From the NCBI RefSeq assembly GCF_004792415.1, contig NZ_CP038853.1:3472001-3536000 (forward strand): DNA of 64,000 bases, in the 5' to 3' direction. Under the pieces are notes generated by a model, which did not search any database, was not told where the DNA came from, and saw only the letters and a list, made by a program, of their open reading frames with translations. Made by a program: the position numbers and the translations under genes. The stretch comes from Pantoea vagans. GTDB lineage: Bacteria; Pseudomonadota; Gammaproteobacteria; Enterobacterales; Enterobacteriaceae. Of the stretch, positions 29,621-39,181 are shown piece after piece. Position 1 is the first letter of the stretch. Each line of letters begins with the position of its first letter.

Positions 29621-31657
29621 ATGGATTCGCTGCTGCTTCCCGGCGTGCTGGTGCGTAATGGCATTTTGTCTATCGCTTCAGTTTTAAAAAATGATGCTGC
29701 CCCTGGATTTGTCACTATCCTGCTGGTTGCCACGCTTTGCTTTGCCGTTGTCCGCTGGCGCAAGCTGGTAAAAAGCCGCCGCAATGCTCTCAGCAGCATT
29801 CACAGCATTATCGCAAACACGCCTGAAGGTCAGTTCAGCCAGCATGTGACTGAAATCGACGCCAGTATTGCAGCAGCCGATAAAACGGAAGAACAAAAGA
29901 ATGTTGCTGCAGCCTGGTATGAATATCGCGAAACCCACGTAATCGACGATCAGAACGGTACACTTGTCGTGCGCAATGCGGTCCGTCCCAGCCAATTTTT
30001 TAATCTGGATGACCTGCACTTTACGCAAGGCTTCTGGCGTATCGTTCCGGGGCTGTTTGTGACTGTAGGGCTATCTCTTACCTTTCTGGGCCTGATTTCT
30101 GCGCTTAACTCAATGAGTACTTCTCTGGATGACGGCGGGAGTGCAGCCTTAGAGGGCTTACTTACCATCGCTTCAGCAAAATTCATCATGTCCCTGACCG
30201 GTCTCTGCTGTTCGATTGTCTTTACCGTAGCTTTAAGACGCGGTACGTCACATTTAGAAAAAGCGGTTCATGGCCTCAATAGCCTGATTGAAAAGCGTCT
30301 GACGTTTATTAGCCTCGAAGATCTTTCTATTCGCCAGTTGAAAGCCACCATCGAGAGCCGCGAGCATTTCCGCAAGCTGGGACTGGAAATGGCTGCTGAG
30401 ATTGGCCGCCCGCTGCGTGAAGACCTTCCAAGAGCGATCTCGGAATCTATTAGTACAGCTATTACGCCGGTTATCGAACAGGTCAGTCGTTTGGGAAACG
30501 ATGGTGTGGGAGAAATGGTACAAAACCTCTCTTCACGTTTTTCTGAGGATGTCGGCAGGGCCCTGGCACAAGCCAGCGAACGTATTTCTCTGGCAGGAGA
30601 CCAGATCAAATTGCTGGCAGAGCGAATGGATAAAAGCTCAGGAAAAATGGGCAATGAAATGGAAAGCGCGATTGGACGCTTAGGCCAGGCGGTGGAAACG
30701 CTACGTGATGGCATGCAGCAAACGGCAGAGACGGCAACATCGGCATTCAACCAAGGTGCCGAAAACCTGCTGGCAACCATGAATTCAACCCTGCAGGGCA
30801 TTAAAGACAATACCGGGGAAGGCGCGCGTGCGATCGGCGAAGCGGCTGCTGATATGAAAGCCGCCGCCTTGGGTATTCGAACCGAACTCGAAGTTGCAGC
30901 GAAACAGGGGGCTGAAGCAGCGCAGGCACGTATGTCTGAATCAGCGTCCAAGGCCAGCGACGCGATTGGTCAGGCCGCAACACAAGTGCTGGGTGCTTTT
31001 GGCAATACCGCAGGTGAAATCACCAAAGCAACTGAGGCGATGACCCAGAAAGCCAGCAGCGAACTGCTTTCTCCTCTTTCTGTTATCGCTGAAAAACTGG
31101 AAGATGTGATGGGCATGCTGACCGAAACCAGCACTGCATTACGACGAGCTTCTGATGGGATTAAAGAAGGTGCTGTCGCCTCGGAGAACGCTTCAGGCAG
31201 CTTCCGCACATCCGCCCAATCATTGGCCAGCGCCGCCGATCCGATTCGAGCGATGATGGAGCGTATTGAAGTCAGCACACGCCAGCTGCGTGAGAGCAGT
31301 GAGAATAGCCTTTCGGCTATCGCTCAAGCCGCTAAAACCAATGCTGAACAATCTGCAATGACGCTTTCAGCTGCACAAGAGACACTGGGTGGGCAACATC
31401 GTGCGGTTGAATCCACGCTGACTAATCTCCAGTCTTTGATTGCGGCTTTACGCGGTCAGGGCGAACGTCTGGATGGCATTGACGAGAAACTTGGCAAGGC
31501 ATTCGACAGCTACCAACAGCAAGTTGCCACATCGGTTGAAACGCTCTTCGATCATGTCAAAACCTTGCAGAATGAACTCATGCCAGCATTGGACACAATG
31601 CAGAGCATTGTCGATCAGGCTGAAAACTTCGCACCGAAACAAGGGCGAATCTCATGA
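29621..31657 (+). CDS. zorA: Zorya anti-phage system protein ZorA (MotA/ExbB-like channel)
   Basis: 678 residues. Transmembrane helices near 25-45, 135-160 and 185-210 (GLFVTVGLSLTFLGLISALN; IMSLTGLCCSIVFTVALR) correspond to the MotA/TolQ/ExbB-type proton-channel core. The remaining 400 residues are a long, alanine-rich helical tail, as in known ZorA. With ZorB it forms a proton-driven inner-membrane motor that senses phage entry and signals through the tail. First gene of a four-gene system; it overlaps zorB by 4 bp. The ribosome site before ATG 29621 is weak (GGTG). Confidence 0.92.
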   Translation: MDSLLLPGVLVRNGILSIASVLKNDAAPGFVTILLVATLCFAVVRWRKLVKSRRNALSSIHSIIANTPEGQFSQHVTEIDASIAAADKTEEQKNVAAAWYEYRETHVIDDQNGTLVVRNAVRPSQFFNLDDLHFTQGFWRIVPGLFVTVGLSLTFLGLISALNSMSTSLDDGGSAALEGLLTIASAKFIMSLTGLCCSIVFTVALRRGTSHLEKAVHGLNSLIEKRLTFISLEDLSIRQLKATIESREHFRKLGLEMAAEIGRPLREDLPRAISESISTAITPVIEQVSRLGNDGVGEMVQNLSSRFSEDVGRALAQASERISLAGDQIKLLAERMDKSSGKMGNEMESAIGRLGQAVETLRDGMQQTAETATSAFNQGAENLLATMNSTLQGIKDNTGEGARAIGEAAADMKAAALGIRTELEVAAKQGAEAAQARMSESASKASDAIGQAATQVLGAFGNTAGEITKATEAMTQKASSELLSPLSVIAEKLEDVMGMLTETSTALRRASDGIKEGAVASENASGSFRTSAQSLASAADPIRAMMERIEVSTRQLRESSENSLSAIAQAAKTNAEQSAMTLSAAQETLGGQHRAVESTLTNLQSLIAALRGQGERLDGIDEKLGKAFDSYQQQVATSVETLFDHVKTLQNELMPALDTMQSIVDQAENFAPKQGRIS

Positions 31658-32517
31658 GAGCCAATGCCAGTCGTAAGCGCTCACATGAAGAGGAAGAAGA
31701 GTCCGTTTTTGTCTCGATGACAGATATGACGGTCAGCTTTCTTTTCATTGTCATGGTGCTGCTCGCTTTTTTTGCCAGCCGTTACAACGATAAGAACACT
31801 GTCCCGCGTGATGAGTATGAACAGGCGGTACAAACACGCGATAAAACCATCGTGGATTTACGCGCTGAGATTGAGTTGTTAAAGCAGGTTGATCCGCTGG
31901 AACAGTATATGTCGCAGGCTGCTGCTGCCCGGCTCAACTTACTCTATCAATTGCGCAATAATCTGAAGCATTCATTTCCTGAATTGCCAGTTGATGTCAT
32001 TCCTGAAGAAGGCACACTGCGCTTTCAGGGAGAAGGTTTGTTTACCAGCAATAGCTATACGCTAAGCGACGATAAGCGAAAAATCGTCGAAGCATTAGCG
32101 AAGACGCTCGATTCCCTGCTGCCCTGCTATACCTTCAGCCAAAGCGTCGGATGGAATAAAAGCTGCAATCCATCATTTGCCATTATTGAAGCGGTGCAGA
32201 TTGAGGGACACACGGACTCTAAAGGCGAAGATGTTTATAACCTGAATCTGTCGACTAACCGTGCTATCACCACATTCACCAGCATGCTTGCCGCAGCGCC
32301 AGACCTGGTCGCACATTTTAATATGCGCAACCAACCCGTTCTTTCTGTGGCGGGCTACGGCAAAATGCGTCCAGTTAAGCCCAATGATACCCCACAAAAT
32401 ATGGCGATGAACCGCCGTATTGATCTCCGCATCATTATGCATACACCGGCTAATGCAGCGGAAATTGAAGACATCCGCAAGCGCCTGTTCGAGCCGCTGA
32501 GGAAGAGTACGCTATGA
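31654..32517 (+). CDS. zorB: Zorya protein ZorB (MotB/OmpA-like stator)
   Basis: 287 residues. One N-terminal transmembrane helix with the proton-relay aspartate (SMTDMTVSFLFIVMVLLAFF, Asp24), a coiled linker, then an OmpA-type peptidoglycan-binding domain (IEGHTDSKGEDVYNLNLSTN, then SVAGYGKMRPV and NRRIDLRI). It anchors the ZorA-ZorB motor to the cell wall. Start overlaps zorA by 4 bp and its end overlaps zorC by 4 bp. Confidence 0.93.
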   Translation: MRANASRKRSHEEEEESVFVSMTDMTVSFLFIVMVLLAFFASRYNDKNTVPRDEYEQAVQTRDKTIVDLRAEIELLKQVDPLEQYMSQAAAARLNLLYQLRNNLKHSFPELPVDVIPEEGTLRFQGEGLFTSNSYTLSDDKRKIVEALAKTLDSLLPCYTFSQSVGWNKSCNPSFAIIEAVQIEGHTDSKGEDVYNLNLSTNRAITTFTSMLAAAPDLVAHFNMRNQPVLSVAGYGKMRPVKPNDTPQNMAMNRRIDLRIIMHTPANAAEIEDIRKRLFEPLRKSTL

Positions 32518-33839
32518 AATTGAGCGATGTTTTTCTTAAGCCTGTGGCCCTCTTCAAGCCAGCAATAGCTGTATCAAAAGGTTTAACGGTAAAGATCCAA
32601 GCCATTCATGAGCGCTGGCCTGATGTCGTTAAGGAGATTGCCGATCGCGATCGTGAAAAGGTGTTACGCAAGCTGCTTGACCATATAGAACGCTGGGAAT
32701 GGAATGATGTAAAAATGTCCTTTATCTGCTCTGGCGCACCGATTGTGTTTGATAAAGAATTCAGAACCCAGGAGGAGTTTGCTGTACTTCAGGAGTTCTA
32801 TTTACGGGAAACCATCGTTACGGACTCACAGCCCTTCATTTCTGCAATGATATCGGCCTATATCCGTAGTTATGAGCCGGGCTCAGTACACACAATCAAA
32901 ATTAAAAACTGCCTTGATATCGCAAGCGAACATATGAGCGATAAGTGGAAAGATATTGTCGAGCAACTACCCGAATTTTTTAACGCTCACCAGGCGCATC
33001 AAGCTTTAGCAGAGAGAATGATGGAGATGGATGCGCCATGGAAAGAGCTTAAACAGTTTGGTATTACACGCCCGCACGATCCGGGGTTAATGTCGTACGC
33101 TCATCTGGCCTATATAGCATCACTGGCACCTGGATTGAATGAAAGATCCGCTATTGAGAAGCTATTTGCCTGGTTAAAACCCGATGGCAGAAGTGGCGCT
33201 TTGATGAATGGCGCAGCGGAAGCCATCAATGCGCTGTTATCACACTGGTTATATAAACAACCCGACGAAGAACTTTCTCGCTATCTGACCGAAACGCTGG
33301 TGGCTTTTTATGAAGATCCGCGCCTGAGCCGCGGTGGCGTATGGGGAAGCGTAGATGAAGCTTGCCGAAACCTGATTATAAGCTGGCTGACACGCGAAAA
33401 TATTTTGTTCTTTTTAGATGTAGTTTCTGACGTTGAGGACAGCCATATGTGGGAGCCTCGACGCAAGTTCTGGCTCAATTTATACCATCAGGGCAGAATT
33501 GATTCAGCATGGGTGGCTTTTAGTGCAGAAGCAGATATGCGGGCCAGATCGATAAAAAAAACTATGCGGGAAAGTGCGACCTTAACCTTCGGACGGCAAG
33601 TTGCTGGCAGCCGCAAAAATACCTCATTGCTTATTCTGAAAATCGGACGTTGCATTGTGGTTGAAGGATCACACAACTACAAAGTGCATATTTTTAGCAT
33701 TGATAATAAAAAAGCGCCTGAACTATTTAGATTGACCTATGACTGCGAACATATCCGCATGCTACCTAATCCTGTTGCGATTCCACACCTCAGCGGTTGG
33801 CAGGAAAAAGTACGCGAACAAATTGAGTATCTGTCATGA
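32514..33839 (+). CDS. zorC: Zorya type I protein ZorC (EH-signature domain)
   Basis: 441 residues, assigned mainly by place between zorB and zorD and by the EH-signature-like pattern in the C-terminal half (SDVEDSHMWEPRRKFWLNLY, KIGRCIVVEGSHNYKVHIF). In type I Zorya ZorC is a cytosolic DNA-binding effector partner that helps recruit or load ZorD. No nuclease motif visible, and I see no truncation. Four-base overlaps on both sides show translational coupling across the operon. Confidence 0.85.
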   Translation: MKLSDVFLKPVALFKPAIAVSKGLTVKIQAIHERWPDVVKEIADRDREKVLRKLLDHIERWEWNDVKMSFICSGAPIVFDKEFRTQEEFAVLQEFYLRETIVTDSQPFISAMISAYIRSYEPGSVHTIKIKNCLDIASEHMSDKWKDIVEQLPEFFNAHQAHQALAERMMEMDAPWKELKQFGITRPHDPGLMSYAHLAYIASLAPGLNERSAIEKLFAWLKPDGRSGALMNGAAEAINALLSHWLYKQPDEELSRYLTETLVAFYEDPRLSRGGVWGSVDEACRNLIISWLTRENILFFLDVVSDVEDSHMWEPRRKFWLNLYHQGRIDSAWVAFSAEADMRARSIKKTMRESATLTFGRQVAGSRKNTSLLILKIGRCIVVEGSHNYKVHIFSIDNKKAPELFRLTYDCEHIRMLPNPVAIPHLSGWQEKVREQIEYLS

Positions 33840-36800
33840 CATTTATTTTCAATCATAATGCAGAGGCGATTACCCTCAATATTGCTGAAGAAAAGCAGAG
33901 CTTCATTAATCGCCTGTTTAAAAGACAGCAGCCCGCGACTTTGTCTGGCCTGACACATAACGATCGCGCCTTAGCTTTCGCTATCGCCGATCTGAAAGCG
34001 CTGGCAGAAGAATTTAGTGAACCCTTACACATCAGTGATGACGCTATCGTATTGAGTCATCATCTGGCAGGCAGACTAGACGCCGAAACGGCGCAAGCTT
34101 TGGGTATGCCTCCTCTCGTCGATCTGACATTGAAAACCGATATCGAAGGCTCACTTGGGAGCGATACCTTTCGCCTGCAGCATGAATGGCTACGCAATGG
34201 TGTTCGCCAGCTACCACACCGGACCGGATCAATTTTAACCACATCTCAAGGGCCACGCCGGTTGCCATTATGGATGATGGAGGCTGTTGAAGTTGCCGAA
34301 GACTTTACGCCAGGCGGCGGAGAAGCATCGGACTGGGAATCGCTGGCGCGCTTCCGTCAGGCCCTTGATCCTGGCGTCCAGATGGGCCATGAAATCAATG
34401 CCGTTCGTGTCTCGCTGACTGACTTTATGCAAGGTTTAGAAGTTCGCATTGCCGATCGTTTTTCTATTTCCACCAGCTCAAAGGGTGCTGATGATTTCGA
34501 AATCGTCCCTTTTTCCGGTAAGAGTATAGAAGAACTGGAAAGCAGTGGAGAGGCAGTTAGCGAGTCTGCAGGTGAGCTAAGTGAACAAACATTACGTCGG
34601 TTCCAGCAACGTGTCAGAACTCAAGGAGCGCTTTCCGCTTACCGTGTTGGCGAAGGCAATTATCTGGTCATTGACCGCAGCGCTCGGCCCACCCTCGATG
34701 TCATGGTGGAGAAGCAAAAGTCTTCACCTGACGAAAGACGCGCTTTTATTGAAAACCCACGACCTGCAATTACCAGTGCTGTTGAAAAATACTTAAGACA
34801 ATCAGGCAGGCTGGATGGTCTCGACGATGTGGGTGAAGAAGAAGCTATTGAAGCTGCAGCAGGTCCTGCATTTGTTGAAACCATTGAATATTCCGAGCGT
34901 GTTAAAGGAATTTTGCATTATCGAAAAGGTGCTGTTTCTACGCCTATGACCGGAGAAACGGTCTGGTTGCCTGAGGTAATCCCTGATGCCCTGACCAACA
35001 TTATCGCTGCGATGGATAGCCAGGTGCTGGCAAGCATCTGCGATCAGTTGCGTAATGCTATAGATGCATCTCAGAATGAAGTTGAGATCGCGTCTCATCC
35101 TGTTAAAGCCACAGAAGAGACATTGCACGCGCTAGAAACGCGTTTGGCTGATCTAAAAGAGATAGAAGGTTCAGCGGAAACAACAGAAATTGAAGATACG
35201 TCTGCGGTTAATGGTCTACCTCCCGCTACGGTAATCCTGGATACCAAAGACAACTTTGAGGAGCTGTTCTGGCAGCCTGACCTTAAAGAGCGTTCCGTAT
35301 TTATTGATGAACAACTTCCCGCAGGCATTAAAACAGTTTTGCGGCCGCATCAGCTTGAGAGCTTTAGCTTGCAGCTTTCATCATGGAAGTCAGGCATGCC
35401 AGGCATTTTGAACGCAGATGAGCAAGGCTTAGGTAAGACACTTCAGACCATTGCCTTTCTACGCTGGTTAAAAGAGAACAATAACGTCAGTACTGTCAGC
35501 AATAAAGAGCGCGGACCAGTACTTATTGTTGCGCCGACATCGTTGCTGGAAAACTGGAATGCTGAGGTAAGGCAGCATACTGATAGTGATGGACTTGGCC
35601 ATTTGCTGCGCCTCTATGGTTCATCTTTAAGCCAGTATAAAGATTTCGATGCTAAAGGTGTCGAGACAAAAGATGGCAATACCTTACTGAATTTTCAGCA
35701 GTTGCATGAGGCAATCAAAGAAGGAAAAGGTCATCGCTTTTGGATATTAACGACATATACAACGCTGACTAATTACCAACACTCCTTTGCGAAGATCCAT
35801 TTCTCAGCTGTAGTGTTCGATGAAATACAAGCCGTCAAAAATCCTGACTCACTGCGAGCTCGTGCCGCCCGCGCCGTCAATGCTGATTATCGAATTGGCC
35901 TGACAGGCACGCCAATAGAAAACACCACGACAGACTTATGGGCAGTAATGGACCAGTTGGCCCCTGGTTCTTTGGATACGTTACGTAATTTCAATACGCT
36001 GTATAGCGAACCTGATGAGCAAAATATGCTTCAGCTGTATCAGCGAGTCTTTGAACCTCACAATCAACTGCCACCTTTAGCGTTTCGCCGTTTAAAAGAA
36101 GATGTTGCGAAAGAGCTGCCTGCAAAAACACGCTTTCTTCATCCGCGCCTGATGCCGGAAGGACAAGCTATTGCTTACGAAACAGCCCGGTTAAAACTTT
36201 CTCAGGGCGGTCCCGGCGCTGCACTTAAAATGCTGCAGCATATCCGCGGCGTTTCAGTACATCCAGCTATGGAAATGAGCGGCGACAATCAGAGTTTTAT
36301 CGATGCCTCTGCGCGTCTGAATGCATGCTTTGAGATTTTGCATCGTATTAAAGCAAAAGGTGAGCGTGTTTTAGTTTTCATTGAACACCGGAAAATGCAG
36401 TTCCGGTTTATGGAACTGGCTCGCCAGGAATTCGGGCTTGAACATATTGATCATATTAACGGCGACACGCCCATTCAGAAGCGCCAGGCTATCGTGCGTC
36501 GATTCCAGCACCATCTTGAGCAAGATGGTGGCTTTGACTTGCTGGTGCTCGGCCCTAAAGCAGCCGGAACGGGTTTAACGTTGACTGCCGCAACACATGT
36601 CATTCACCTGTCTCGCTGGTGGAACCCTGCTGTTGAAGAGCAATGTAATGACCGTGTACATCGTATCGGCCAGCAGCACCCAGTCCAAATCCATATGCCA
36701 ATGGCCATACATGCTGGCTACCAAGAACACTCTTTCGACTGTTTACTCCAGGGGCTTATGTCACGCAAACGAAGTTTAGCGCGAGCGGCCCTCTGGCCAA

Positions 36801-36964
36801 TGGGTGACAGTGCTAGTGACATCTCACAGCTACAGGCCGCTTTAAGAAAAGACAAGTCTGAGGCGAGCGGAGATATTTTAGAAACAAGCATCCGAATGAT
36901 GTTTGAAAGAGATGCTGAAAATGATGGTACGCGAATGGACGATGGATCATATCGAATCAGTTAG
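33836..36964 (+). CDS. zorD: Zorya type I protein ZorD (SNF2-type helicase/effector)
   Basis: 1042 residues. An N-terminal region of about 480 residues precedes a SNF2-family ATPase: motif I DEQGLGKTLQTIAFLRWL near 527, motif II VFDEIQ near 661, motif III LTGTPIEN, and motif VI NDRVHRIGQ near 938. ZorD acts on phage DNA as the effector. The presence of zorC and zorD rather than an HNH zorE makes this a type I Zorya. It ends 39 bp before the McrB gene. Motifs look intact. Confidence 0.92.
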   Translation: MTFIFNHNAEAITLNIAEEKQSFINRLFKRQQPATLSGLTHNDRALAFAIADLKALAEEFSEPLHISDDAIVLSHHLAGRLDAETAQALGMPPLVDLTLKTDIEGSLGSDTFRLQHEWLRNGVRQLPHRTGSILTTSQGPRRLPLWMMEAVEVAEDFTPGGGEASDWESLARFRQALDPGVQMGHEINAVRVSLTDFMQGLEVRIADRFSISTSSKGADDFEIVPFSGKSIEELESSGEAVSESAGELSEQTLRRFQQRVRTQGALSAYRVGEGNYLVIDRSARPTLDVMVEKQKSSPDERRAFIENPRPAITSAVEKYLRQSGRLDGLDDVGEEEAIEAAAGPAFVETIEYSERVKGILHYRKGAVSTPMTGETVWLPEVIPDALTNIIAAMDSQVLASICDQLRNAIDASQNEVEIASHPVKATEETLHALETRLADLKEIEGSAETTEIEDTSAVNGLPPATVILDTKDNFEELFWQPDLKERSVFIDEQLPAGIKTVLRPHQLESFSLQLSSWKSGMPGILNADEQGLGKTLQTIAFLRWLKENNNVSTVSNKERGPVLIVAPTSLLENWNAEVRQHTDSDGLGHLLRLYGSSLSQYKDFDAKGVETKDGNTLLNFQQLHEAIKEGKGHRFWILTTYTTLTNYQHSFAKIHFSAVVFDEIQAVKNPDSLRARAARAVNADYRIGLTGTPIENTTTDLWAVMDQLAPGSLDTLRNFNTLYSEPDEQNMLQLYQRVFEPHNQLPPLAFRRLKEDVAKELPAKTRFLHPRLMPEGQAIAYETARLKLSQGGPGAALKMLQHIRGVSVHPAMEMSGDNQSFIDASARLNACFEILHRIKAKGERVLVFIEHRKMQFRFMELARQEFGLEHIDHINGDTPIQKRQAIVRRFQHHLEQDGGFDLLVLGPKAAGTGLTLTAATHVIHLSRWWNPAVEEQCNDRVHRIGQQHPVQIHMPMAIHAGYQEHSFDCLLQGLMSRKRSLARAALWPMGDSASDISQLQAALRKDKSEASGDILETSIRMMFERDAENDGTRMDDGSYRIS

Positions 36965-37003
36965 CTTCGTAATTTGCTCACTATTTAACAGAGGATAACA
37001 AGG

Positions 37004-39178
37004 ATGAGCCGCTATACCGGTGAAGAACAAGCAGAACAAATTTTAAAAGCAGCCAGTGAATGGCGGCAACGTTGCCTGATTAATGGCGGCTCACTTTTCA
37101 GCAATAAAAACCTCTGGGATAGTCAGCATCTGGTCGAAATTGAGCGCGATGTGGTCAACAGTCAGCTAGAGCTTGAAGGCAACTTTATTCATCGTCTTAA
37201 GGAACAGCTGGCCAGCGTCACTCCAGAGGCGAAGCAGCTCACTGCAGAGATGTTATGGCTACTCTTTCTTTGTGCCAGTAACATCAGCGTCAGAACCAAG
37301 CGTGAGCAGATAACCACTATCTGGGAGCTTGCTGGTGAAGCGCTAAATAATGATAACCCATTACTAAAAGATGCGGTGCTTTCAGGCGTAGGCAGTGCTG
37401 GGACTGGATTCAACACTTTCCGGGCGCGTGAGTTTGCTTATCTTACTAACGTCCTGAAAGCGTTATTAGCACTATCATTAGCTGAGCGTGAAGCTCGTCT
37501 GAGTGATGGCTTCGCCTTTGCAGAGTGGCTAAGCATAATCCCTGAAAATGCCAGCCGCCAGTTCCGCCATATGCTGATGTTTATGCTGTTTCCGGATGAA
37601 TTTGAACGCATCTTTAGTAACAATGATCGCCGCATCATTATCCACGCCTTCAAGCCACAACAAAAAGAAGAGCTGTCAGCTGTGGGAATGGACAGAGCGC
37701 TGCTTGAGATCCGTCGTGAACAGGAAGAAAAACAGAATAGTAAGCAGCTCGACTTCTACGTTCCACCGCTATCGGAAATCTGGCAAAAACGCGAAGAGGT
37801 TGTCGCAAAACCTGTAGCGATAACACCAATTGATAAAGTGCTTACACATCAGGAAATCATCAACCCTCTTAATTTAGTTTTATTTGGCCCACCAGGTACA
37901 GGTAAAACTTATGAACTTAATAAATTAAAGGAAAAGTACACAAGCAATGCTAATAGCATTTCACGAAAGGAATGGCTGGCGGAACAGTTAGCCAATAGCA
38001 CCTGGTGCGATATTATATACATGTGCATTCGAGACTTAGGTTATAAAGCCAGTCTATCTCAAATAGCAAATCACGAATACTTTATTGCGAAGTCAAAACT
38101 TCATACTGGGAATGCTGATGTTAAATCAACTTTAAGATCAACTCTCCAACGACATACGAGTAAGTTCTCTACTACAGTTAATCATCAAAAACGCTTGTCT
38201 CCATCTTTATTTGATAAAGATGCTGATGGTCTATGGTATATCATTCCAGATACTGAAGATGACTCAGCTCATCTGGATGAGCTACAAGAGAGGCTCAAGC
38301 GGCAACCTGCTGCCACAGAAATAATCAGCCGCTATGAATTCGTCACCTTTCACCAAGCTTATAGTTATGAAGATTTCGTCGAAGGTATTCGTCCGGAAAT
38401 GGACGAAGAAAGCGGTGAATTAAGCTACTCGCCGCAAGACGGAGTTTTTCGCCTTATCTGTAAGCGTGCCGAAGCTGATCCAGAGCATCGCTACGCTATA
38501 TTTATCGATGAAATAAACCGTGGCAATGTGGCAAAAATTTTTGGCGAGCTAATCACGTTAATTGAAACCGACAAACGCACTAACGGCGACAAAGGCATGC
38601 GTATTACATTGCCCTATTCTCGTAAGCCATTTGGCGTGCCTGATAACCTGGATATTTACGGCACGATGAACACCGCTGACCGTTCCATTGCACTGCTGGA
38701 TACCGCTTTACGTCGTCGTTTCCGTTTCAAGGAACTGATGCCGGACAGTAGCAAAATTGCTGGCTCAGACGGTGCGGGAAATATTATTGATGAAGATGGA
38801 GGCCAGATTGACCTTCGAGAACTGCTGGATGCGATGAATCACCGTATCCGCTTTCTTTTGAGCCGTGATCTTATGCTCGGGCATGCTTATCTTTGCTCCG
38901 TTACTAACCTTACACAGCTAAAGACAGTTTTCCTGAATCAGTTTATTCCTCTTCTACAGGAATACTTCTATGAAGACTGGCACAAAATCCAGCTGGTATT
39001 CCGCGATATCGACGCTACCGGTAAGCTGGTGGAGGCTCCACTGATTGGCCATGTTAAGCTGACCAGTAAAGATGTTTTCGGCTTTACCCATGATGACTTT
39101 GAAGAGGTCGTTGAATACCGTGTTTCAACTGCCCAGGAAATTACGCCCGACTCGATTCGCAAAATTTACGAGGATTAA
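37004..39178 (+). CDS. mcrB: McrB-family AAA+ GTPase subunit
   Basis: 724 residues. The C-terminal AAA+ domain has Walker A FGPPGTGKTYEL near 293, the McrB-specific YEDFVEGIRP, Walker B FIDEINRGNVAKIFGE near 505, sensor MNTADRSIALLDTALRRRF near 555. The N-terminal 280 residues, which should recognise the target, do not resemble the E. coli 5-methylcytosine-binding domain and I cannot assign them; a 12-residue PPLSEIWQKREE motif precedes the ATPase. A more AT-rich insert of about 110 residues follows Walker A. It should form a GTP-driven ring with the downstream McrC. GAGGATAACAAGG precedes the start. Same direction as zorD with a 39-bp gap. Confidence 0.88.
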   Translation: MSRYTGEEQAEQILKAASEWRQRCLINGGSLFSNKNLWDSQHLVEIERDVVNSQLELEGNFIHRLKEQLASVTPEAKQLTAEMLWLLFLCASNISVRTKREQITTIWELAGEALNNDNPLLKDAVLSGVGSAGTGFNTFRAREFAYLTNVLKALLALSLAEREARLSDGFAFAEWLSIIPENASRQFRHMLMFMLFPDEFERIFSNNDRRIIIHAFKPQQKEELSAVGMDRALLEIRREQEEKQNSKQLDFYVPPLSEIWQKREEVVAKPVAITPIDKVLTHQEIINPLNLVLFGPPGTGKTYELNKLKEKYTSNANSISRKEWLAEQLANSTWCDIIYMCIRDLGYKASLSQIANHEYFIAKSKLHTGNADVKSTLRSTLQRHTSKFSTTVNHQKRLSPSLFDKDADGLWYIIPDTEDDSAHLDELQERLKRQPAATEIISRYEFVTFHQAYSYEDFVEGIRPEMDEESGELSYSPQDGVFRLICKRAEADPEHRYAIFIDEINRGNVAKIFGELITLIETDKRTNGDKGMRITLPYSRKPFGVPDNLDIYGTMNTADRSIALLDTALRRRFRFKELMPDSSKIAGSDGAGNIIDEDGGQIDLRELLDAMNHRIRFLLSRDLMLGHAYLCSVTNLTQLKTVFLNQFIPLLQEYFYEDWHKIQLVFRDIDATGKLVEAPLIGHVKLTSKDVFGFTHDDFEEVVEYRVSTAQEITPDSIRKIYED

Positions 39179-39181
39179 ACC

